Assembly (NCBI GenBank): GCA_021796315.1
Contig: JAJYOH010000458.1
Coordinates: 1 to 5,142, forward strand
DNA from: Chloroflexota bacterium
GTDB taxonomy: Bacteria > Chloroflexota > Anaerolineae > Anaerolineales > Villigracilaceae
Direction: 5' to 3'
DNA: 5,142 nt
Part shown: one piece after another, positions 1 through 3,854 of the stretch
Numbering within the stretch: position 1 is the stretch's first letter
How the letters are laid out: each line of letters begins with the position of its first letter
The notes under the pieces: generated by a model
The model's database searches: none
Seen by the model: the letters and a program-made list of their open reading frames with translations, nothing else
Told to the model about the DNA's origin: nothing
Made by a program: the position numbers and the translations under genes

Positions 1-184
1 GCCGGGGATTGCATCCGAAGATTTGCCGCATATTTTTGATCGGTTTTATAAATCCAGCGATTCGGGCGGGATGGGGCTTGGGCTTTCGATTGCAAAATAT
101 CTGGTGGAAGCGCACGGTGGAAAAATTTCGGCTGGGAGTAATTTCGGCAGGGGAACCCGGATTTCGTTCACGCTTCCCCGGTAA
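1..184 (+). CDS. Sensor histidine kinase, C-terminal end of the ATPase domain (5' part outside window)
   Basis: This is the last 60 codons of a two-component sensor kinase, read in the frame starting at base 2 and ending at TAA 182-184. The visible part is the C-terminal half of a HATPase_c domain, which binds ATP and phosphorylates the kinase's own histidine. Seen directly: [17 protein letters not shown] matches the end of the G1 box followed by the F box, then [18 protein letters not shown] is the G2 box and following helix, and the protein ends with the usual final strand [10 protein letters not shown]. The sensor, the dimerisation helices with the phospho-accepting histidine and the N box lie outside the window, so the signal and the partner regulator cannot be named. 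It stops at the domain end, with no receiver or other domain fused after it. The family call is secure and the subfamily is unknown. Confidence 0.93.
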   Translation, partial: PGIASEDLPHIFDRFYKSSDSGGMGLGLSIAKYLVEAHGGKISAGSNFGRGTRISFTLPR

Positions 185-189
185 TTCTC

Positions 190-198
190 TGGTAAAAT
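190..198 (+). promoter_or_regulatory. Candidate extended -10 promoter for rpsP
   Basis: TGGTAAAAT has the form TGN plus a TANNAT hexamer (TAAAAT at 193-198), beginning 6 bases after the kinase stop codon. No good -35 hexamer is present at 16-18 bases; TTCACG at 167-172 would be 20 bases away. An extended -10 can work without a strong -35. A start near 205 would give an rpsP leader of roughly 100 bases. Its place at the only sizeable gap between the kinase and the ribosome genes supports the call, but it rests on the motif alone. Confidence 0.45.
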
Positions 199-226
199 AT
201 GCGCCTGTGGATTTCAGCTTTCGAGC

Positions 227-244
227 GTGCGTCCTTTCACGCAC
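227..244 (+). other. Small GC-rich hairpin in the rpsP leader, followed by a pyrimidine tract
   Basis: GTGCGT (227-232) and ACGCAC (239-244) form a perfect 6-bp stem with a 6-base loop. A run of C and T follows (245-257), within which CTCCT (248-252) could pair with the AGGAG of the rpsP ribosome-binding site at 294-298. The hairpin could be a weak end point for the kinase transcript, though the following tract is C-rich rather than T-rich, or a leader structure affecting S16 translation. Neither role is shown by the sequence. Confidence 0.3.
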
Positions 245-292
245 CCCCTCCTCTCTCGTTTGCATGAGCCAACTAAAATAGAAAATAATTTG

Positions 293-302
293 AAGGAGAA
301 AG
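293..302 (+). promoter_or_regulatory. Ribosome-binding site that sets the rpsP start
   Basis: AAGGAGAAAG is a strong Shine-Dalgarno sequence. Its AGGAG core (294-298) lies 10 bases before ATG 309 and only 4 bases before the in-frame TTG at 303. The ATG gives the standard S16 beginning MVRIRFRRIG, so it is preferred over the TTG, which would add only two residues. Confidence 0.8.
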
Positions 303-308
303 TTGTGG

Positions 309-653
309 ATGGTTCGTATTCGTTTTCGCCGTATTGGCTTGAAGGGCCAGCCTTCCTATCGCATCGTTGCCGCTGATAAGGAAGCTCCCCGCGACGGCCG
401 CTTTCTCGAAATTTTAGGTTTCTACAATCCGCGTACCAATCCCTCGACTTTGAATATTAAAGAGGATCGCGTCTATCATTGGATGAAGAACGGCGCCCTG
501 CCGACTGAATCGGTGGGCATGGTTTTCAAGAGCGCGGGAATCCTTGATCGCTTCGAGCGCCTCAAAAAGGGCGAAGCGGTCGAGACGCTTTTGGCCGAGG
601 CCGCCGAAGCCGCGGCCAAGCGCGGTACGTCTGTCAAGACTCGCCGGGATTAA
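309..653 (+). CDS. rpsP: Small ribosomal subunit protein S16 (bS16)
   Basis: The product is protein S16 of the 30S ribosomal subunit, which binds 16S rRNA in the 5' and central domains and helps early subunit assembly. The 114-residue product opens with MVRIRFRRIGLKGQPSYRIV, followed by the typical ADKEAPRDGRFLEILGFYNP segment and DRVYHWMKNGALPTESV, which together cover the whole S16 fold in about 80 residues. The remaining 30 or so residues are a charged, alanine-rich tail (LLAEAAEAAAKRG) ending in basic residues. S16 proteins of 80-90 residues are common, so this one carries a tail, as S16 does in several phyla. It leads the ribosome cluster with khpA and rimM, a long-conserved order, and is probably transcribed with them from the candidate promoter at 190-198. 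Confidence 0.97.
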   Translation: MVRIRFRRIGLKGQPSYRIVAADKEAPRDGRFLEILGFYNPRTNPSTLNIKEDRVYHWMKNGALPTESVGMVFKSAGILDRFERLKKGEAVETLLAEAAEAAAKRGTSVKTRRD

Positions 654-662
654 CTTTAATAC

Positions 663-708
663 GTCATTGCGGGATCACGTATCACTCATAAAGCAGGTTC
701 GCGATGAC
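663..708 (+). other. Possible stem-loop between rpsP and khpA
   Basis: The 66-base gap between the rpsP stop and the khpA start holds GTCATTGC (663-670) facing GCGATGAC (701-708). They pair over 8 positions with one G-U, and up to 3 further pairs (671-673 with 698-700, two of them G-U) could extend the stem. The loop is about 24 bases. There is no following T-run, so it is not a convincing terminator. It ends 4 bases before the GAGG (712-715) that serves khpA and could influence its translation or mRNA stability. It may also be chance. Confidence 0.25.
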
Positions 709-719
709 ATTGAGGCATC

Positions 720-953
720 ATGAAAGCCCTGATTGAGTTTATTGCCAAATCGCTTGTTGAGCATCCGGAGCAGGTTGAAGTCCAGGAATTTGGAAATGGC
801 GATCATATCCGTGTTGAGTTGAGCGTGGCCAAGGATGATATGGGCCGCGTGATCGGCAAAGGCGGGAAGGTTGCCAATTCCATCCGCGCGATCTTGCGAG
901 TGGCCGCCGAGCGTGAAGGCAAACAAGCCACGCTCGACGTGGTTGAGCCATAA
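720..953 (+). CDS. khpA: KH-domain RNA-binding protein KhpA (YlqC family)
   Basis: This is a 77-residue protein made almost entirely of one type II-like KH domain, which binds single-stranded RNA in the cytoplasm. The family signature is clear: the GXXG loop appears as IGKGG in MGRVIGKGGKVANSIRAIL (about residues 41-59), and the opening MKALIEFIAKSLVEHPEQVEV is typical of YlqC/KhpA. In Gram-positive bacteria KhpA pairs with KhpB/Jag and affects cell division and small-RNA metabolism; whether that holds here is inference. The position between rpsP and rimM is the classic one. GAGG at 712-715 lies 4 bases before the ATG. The TAA stop is 2 bases from the rimM start, so the two genes are probably translationally coupled. 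Length is normal and nothing is missing. Confidence 0.95.
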   Translation: MKALIEFIAKSLVEHPEQVEVQEFGNGDHIRVELSVAKDDMGRVIGKGGKVANSIRAILRVAAEREGKQATLDVVEP

Positions 954-955
954 TA

Positions 956-1522
956 ATGCCTTCCAGAAAGTTATCCAGTAGTGCAGGTTCAGGCTCGCCG
1001 TCCACCGGCGAGCCTGTCTATTTAGCTATCGGCCACTTGCGACGCCCGCACGGTGTGCATGGTGAGATCGTGATGGAAGTCCACACAGATTTTCCGGAGC
1101 GCATCAAAAAGGGCGCGAAGGTTTTTGTGGGCGAGTCGCACGATGCGATGGTCATTGCCGGGGCGCGTTTTCACAATGAAGGCTTGATCGTAAAATTCCA
1201 AGGTGTGGATACGCCTGAAGATGTGGGACGCTTTCGCAACCTGTGGGTTTATGCCGCCAGTGCAGATCGTCCGCCGTTGCCTGAAGGTCAATATTATTTT
1301 CATGAATTGATCGGGCTGAAAGTGGTGGATGAGAAGGATGAGCCAATCGGCGAGTTGACTGAAGTTATGGAAACGGGCGCGAACAATGTCTACGTGGTAA
1401 CGCGCGCCGATGGCAGCGAAGTCTTATTGCCTGCCATTCCTTCGGTCATTCTGGACGTGGAAATGGGCCGCCGTTTAATGCGCGTTCATCTACTGGATGG
1501 ATTGCTCGATAACCCCGATTAA
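956..1522 (+). CDS. rimM: Ribosome maturation factor RimM (16S rRNA processing)
   Basis: RimM binds protein S19 and the head of the 30S subunit and helps 16S rRNA processing and late assembly. The 188-residue product has two domains. The N-terminal RimM barrel covers about residues 22-105, with YLAIGHLRRPHGVHGEI and GVDTPEDVGRFRNLWVY. A PRC-barrel domain covers about 113-185, with YYFHELIGLKVVD, GANNVYVV, LLPAIPSVI and RVHLLDGLLD. The first 21 residues, rich in Ser, Gly and Pro, are an extension over the usual start. ATG 956 is the only available start: TGA at 944-946 closes the frame upstream and no ATG, GTG or TTG lies between it and the conserved YLAIG. No clear Shine-Dalgarno precedes it, which fits coupling to khpA, whose stop is 2 bases upstream. 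The extension is encoded over a perfect hairpin (990-1016). trmD and rplS, often next, are absent. Confidence 0.95.
   Translation: MPSRKLSSSAGSGSPSTGEPVYLAIGHLRRPHGVHGEIVMEVHTDFPERIKKGAKVFVGESHDAMVIAGARFHNEGLIVKFQGVDTPEDVGRFRNLWVYAASADRPPLPEGQYYFHELIGLKVVDEKDEPIGELTEVMETGANNVYVVTRADGSEVLLPAIPSVILDVEMGRRLMRVHLLDGLLDNPD
990..1016 (+). other. Perfect 11-bp hairpin inside the 5' end of rimM, terminator-like
   Basis: CAGGCTCGCCG (990-1000) and CGGCGAGCCTG (1006-1016) are exact reverse complements around the 5-base loop TCCAC. The GC-rich stem is followed by TCTATTT (1017-1023), which resembles the weak T-tract of an intrinsic terminator. It is translated as part of the Ser/Gly/Pro-rich extension of RimM, before the conserved domain. 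It could lower rimM expression relative to rpsP and khpA by partial termination or by slowing ribosomes, or be a remnant of a small palindromic insertion. The structure is seen; the role is inference. Confidence 0.6.
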
Positions 1523-1531
1523 TGATACACT
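1523..1531 (+). promoter_or_regulatory. Candidate extended -10 promoter for dprA
   Basis: TGATACACT fits TGN plus the hexamer TACACT (1526-1531) and begins directly after the rimM stop codon. A partial -35, TTGCTC (1502-1507), lies 18 bases upstream within rimM. Transcription would begin near 1538, giving a leader under 30 bases. The 44-base gap has no terminator, so dprA could also be read through from rimM. Confidence 0.45.
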
Positions 1532-1566
1532 GCCCGCTATTCGATCTTTGAATCTCGACTAGGAAC

Positions 1567-2673
1567 ATGGACCAAAAACGCTACTGGGTTGGATTTAATC
1601 TCGCGCGTGGCATCGGGGCAGTTCGTCTTCAGGCTCTGATCCAATATTTTGGCGATGCTGAATCTGCATGGCAGGGTTCACCTGAAGAACTACGCGCCGC
1701 TGGTTTGGGGCCAAAAGTTATCGAGCGTTTCCTGGAAATCCGTAAATCCATCGATCTTGAAAAGCTGTGGGATAAGATTACCGCACAAGGCGTTCAGATC
1801 CTAACGTGGGACGATGAGAATTATCCGCCGCGCTTGAAGGAGATCGAACAGCCGCCGCCAGTTTTGTATGTGCGCGGTGAAATATTGCCTGAAGATCATT
1901 TCGCGGTAGCGATCGTTGGAACGCGCAGAGTCACGCCGTATGGGCGTCAGGTCACGGAAGAGCTGGCCGCGTTCCTGGCGGGCAATGGCGTGACAGTGGT
2001 CAGCGGCCTGGCGCGCGGCGTGGATGCAGTGGCGCATTCAGCGGCGTTAAGAGCCGGTGGGCGAACGGTAGCCGTTTTAGGGTCCGGTGTGGATCGCATC
2101 TATCCGCCTGAGAATCGCACGCTGGCTGAACAGATGATGTCGCGCGGCGCGGTCATCAGCGATTATCCGGTTGGCACAGCGCCGGAGAGCAGTAATTTTC
2201 CTCCGCGCAATCGAATCATTTCCGGTTTATCCATGGCGGTGGCGGTGATCGAAGCGGGTGAAACGAGCGGCGCTTTGATCACTGCCGAGTTTGCAGCCGA
2301 GCAAGGTTGTGAAGTCTTTGCTGTGCCGGGTAGTATACTTGCGCCGCAAAGTAAAGGCACAAACAAGTTGATTCAACAGGGCGCCCTGCCTTTGCTCACA
2401 CCGCAGGATATTATGCAGGCTCTCAACCTGACGCGTGTGGGCGAACAAAAAGCCGCTCGTAAGATTCTTCCTGCCGATGCGGTCGAGGCGCAAGTGTTGG
2501 GTTTGTTGAACAATGAACCTGTTCATGTGGATGAGATACGTAATCAAACAGGTTTGCCCATCGAAAAAGTGTCCGCGGCTTTGGTGATGATGGAACTCAA
2601 AGGTATGGTGCGTCAAGTGGGCGGCATGCATTATGTTGCAGTTCGTGAGGTACAATCTGGCTATTCGACTTAA
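1567..2673 (+). CDS. dprA: DNA-processing protein DprA (Smf), RecA loader on single-stranded DNA
   Basis: DprA binds incoming single-stranded DNA during natural transformation and loads RecA on it; it is also kept in many bacteria not known to be competent. The 368-residue product is complete. An N-terminal helical, helix-hairpin-helix-like part (about 8-60, GFNLARGIGAVRLQALIQYF) comes first. The Rossmann-like DprA domain (about 85-290) has VAIVGTRR at 114-121 (often VGSR in the family), VSGLARGVDAVAH at 145-157, VLGSGVDRIYPPEN at 170-183, FPPRNRIISGLS at 211-222, GALITAEFA at 235-243 and FAVPGS at 251-256. A C-terminal winged-helix domain (about 303-358) follows. The start is fixed by the conserved residues beginning at about residue 6. 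Its AGGA (1561-1564) is only 2 bases from the ATG, a tight spacing that suggests modest translation. dprA next to topA is a known order in Firmicutes; here manC stands between them. Confidence 0.96.
   Translation: MDQKRYWVGFNLARGIGAVRLQALIQYFGDAESAWQGSPEELRAAGLGPKVIERFLEIRKSIDLEKLWDKITAQGVQILTWDDENYPPRLKEIEQPPPVLYVRGEILPEDHFAVAIVGTRRVTPYGRQVTEELAAFLAGNGVTVVSGLARGVDAVAHSAALRAGGRTVAVLGSGVDRIYPPENRTLAEQMMSRGAVISDYPVGTAPESSNFPPRNRIISGLSMAVAVIEAGETSGALITAEFAAEQGCEVFAVPGSILAPQSKGTNKLIQQGALPLLTPQDIMQALNLTRVGEQKAARKILPADAVEAQVLGLLNNEPVHVDEIRNQTGLPIEKVSAALVMMELKGMVRQVGGMHYVAVREVQSGYST
2651..2656 (+). promoter_or_regulatory. Candidate -10 box for manC inside the dprA 3' end
   Basis: TACAAT, preceded by GAGG, lies 15 bases before the dprA stop codon and matches TATAAT at 5 of 6 positions. 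No convincing -35 is visible upstream (TGCATT at 2627-2632 is poor). A start near 2663 would give a leader of about 46 bases to the ATG at 2709. Support is the motif and its position just ahead of a functionally unrelated gene. Confidence 0.4.
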
Positions 2674-2695
2674 CCGGGAACATAATGCATTATTC

Positions 2696-2701
2696 AAAGG
2701 A
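2696..2701 (+). promoter_or_regulatory. Ribosome-binding site that sets the manC start
   Basis: AAAGGA lies 7 bases before ATG 2709, ideal spacing. A longer in-frame start exists at ATG 2685, with GGGA (2676-2679) 5 bases ahead of it. It would add eight polar residues (MHYSKDDD) that fall before the family's usual beginning. The downstream ATG is therefore preferred. Confidence 0.7.
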
Positions 2702-2708
2702 TGATGAT

Positions 2709-3800
2709 ATGAACAAGCATACGTATGCAGTCATCATGGCTGGCGGCGGCGGCACACGTTTATGGCCCGTCTCGCGCAAGAACAGCCCCAAACAACTTTT
2801 GCCCTTACTTGGCGAAGAGACTTTGTTTCAAAGTACTTTTAACCGGCTTGTGGATTTGTTTCCACCTGAACGTATTCTGGTGGTGACCGTGGCTGAGCAG
2901 GCAAGCCTGATGCAAATGCAAGCGCCTGCCATTCCGCTGGATAATTATTTGATCGAACCTGCGCCGCGCGGGACCGCTTCTGCGGTGGGTTTGGCTGCGG
3001 CAATTTTGAAGAAACGTGACCCTGAAGCGGCGATGGCGATCCTGCCATCGGATCATTTCATCCGCAACCGCGATCTGTTCCATTATTTGTTGCGAACAGC
3101 TTTTGATATCGCCAGCCAAAATTATTTGGTCACTCTTGGCATTACGCCATTGCACCCATCTACGGCTTATGGATATATTCAGCAGGGCGAATCGCTGAAC
3201 GGCGACTTCAAGTATCCGGCTTATAAAGTGCGTCGCTTCAAGGAAAAGCCAGACGAGAAGACCGCCCAGCAGTTTTTGCGGTCAGGGGATCATTCCTGGA
3301 ACAGTGGCATGTTTGTCTGGCGCACGGATGCGATCCTGGCTGAGATCAGTAAACAGATGCCCATACTTGCCGATGCCTTGAATAAGATTTCCGCGGCTTG
3401 GAACACATCAAAGCAGGATGAAGTAATGGATGCATTGTGGCATGATCTCAAGGTCGAGACCGTTGATTATGCTGTCATGGAAAAGGCCGAACGGGTGGCA
3501 GTCCTGCCGGCTGGCGGGTTGGGCTGGAGCGATGTCGGCGCGTGGGACAGTCTGTTCGACGTGTTGTTTCCTGACATGGATGGCAATGTTGCGGTAAACT
3601 CTCAGCACCTTGCGCTGGAAACACGGAATACATTGATGTACGGAAATAACCCGGATCGTTTGATCGTCACCATTGGCCTTGACGATATGGTGATTGTGGA
3701 CGTAAACGATGTCCTTCTGGTCTGTAAAGTGGATCAGGCGCAGAAGGTCCGCGATGTAGTCGAACATTTAAAGAAACATCGTCAAGAGAATTATCTTTAG
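2709..3800 (+). CDS. manC: Mannose-1-phosphate guanylyltransferase (GDP-mannose pyrophosphorylase)
   Basis: The enzyme joins GTP and mannose 1-phosphate to make GDP-mannose plus pyrophosphate in the cytoplasm, supplying mannosyl and, after conversion, fucosyl or rhamnosyl units for glycans, or mannosylglycerate-type solutes. The 363-residue product is the short form, without a fused phosphomannose isomerase domain. The nucleotidyltransferase domain (about 5-285) shows AGGGGTRLWPVSRKNSPKQL at 11-30, the nucleotide-binding loop with its Arg and Lys. It also shows EPAPRGTASAVG (83-94), ILPSDHF with the metal-binding Asp (111-117), FKEKPD (177-182), WNSGMFVW (197-204) and GWSDVGAWDSLF (272-283). 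The end, about 293-345, resembles the beta-helix segment of the family (ETRNTLMYG, DMVIVDVNDVLLVC). It lies 35 bases after dprA and 54 before topA, and no other sugar-nucleotide gene is in view, so its end product cannot be told. Confidence 0.95.
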   Translation: MNKHTYAVIMAGGGGTRLWPVSRKNSPKQLLPLLGEETLFQSTFNRLVDLFPPERILVVTVAEQASLMQMQAPAIPLDNYLIEPAPRGTASAVGLAAAILKKRDPEAAMAILPSDHFIRNRDLFHYLLRTAFDIASQNYLVTLGITPLHPSTAYGYIQQGESLNGDFKYPAYKVRRFKEKPDEKTAQQFLRSGDHSWNSGMFVWRTDAILAEISKQMPILADALNKISAAWNTSKQDEVMDALWHDLKVETVDYAVMEKAERVAVLPAGGLGWSDVGAWDSLFDVLFPDMDGNVAVNSQHLALETRNTLMYGNNPDRLIVTIGLDDMVIVDVNDVLLVCKVDQAQKVRDVVEHLKKHRQENYL

Positions 3801-3805
3801 AAATT

Positions 3806-3844
3806 CCCTCACCTGTAGATCTTTGTTATAAAGATGGGTGAGGG
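3806..3844 (+). other. Two-part hairpin between manC and topA
   Basis: An outer 8-bp stem, CCCTCACC (3806-3813) with GGTGAGGG (3837-3844), encloses an inner 6-bp stem, ATCTTT (3819-3824) with AAAGAT (3830-3835), around a 5-base loop. A 5-versus-1 internal bulge separates the stems. It begins 5 bases after the manC stop and ends 1 base before the GGAG ribosome-binding site of topA. No T-run follows on either strand, so it is a poor intrinsic terminator. The inner part overlaps the candidate topA -10 box. It may act as a weak transcript end for manC, a brake on translation of read-through mRNA, or a supercoil-sensitive palindrome at the topA promoter. Confidence 0.6.
3824..3832 (+). promoter_or_regulatory. 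Candidate extended -10 promoter for topA
   Basis: TGTTATAAA reads as TGN plus the hexamer TATAAA (3827-3832), 5 of 6 matches to TATAAT. The 17-base-distant -35 position holds TTCCCT (3804-3809), a poor match. A start near 3839 would leave a leader of about 16 bases containing only the right arm of the hairpin and the GGAG (3846-3849), which is 5 bases from the topA ATG. Confidence 0.5.
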
Positions 3845-3854
3845 TGGAGAATAA

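Noticed and set aside
9..281. Open frame of 90 codons at the left edge
   Set aside because: It overlaps, in another frame, the clear histidine kinase end (stop at 182-184) and then runs through the promoter gap. It has no ribosome-binding site and no recognisable protein character.
303..308. TTG at 303 as the rpsP start
   Set aside because: It is only 4 bases from the Shine-Dalgarno core and would add Met-Trp before the standard S16 beginning; ATG 309 fits better.
591..619. Inverted repeat TTGGCCG / CGGCCAA near the rpsP 3' end
   Set aside because: It falls in the alanine-rich tail, where repeated GCC/GCG codons readily make such pairing. It is inside coding sequence with no T-run, so chance is the simplest explanation.
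2334..2339. TATACT, a -10-like hexamer inside dprA
   Set aside because: It is in the middle of the gene, far from any downstream start and without a -35 or TGN extension.
3806..3844. Intrinsic terminator for manC
   Set aside because: The hairpin is strong enough in form but no T-run follows on either strand, so it is recorded as a structure rather than a terminator.
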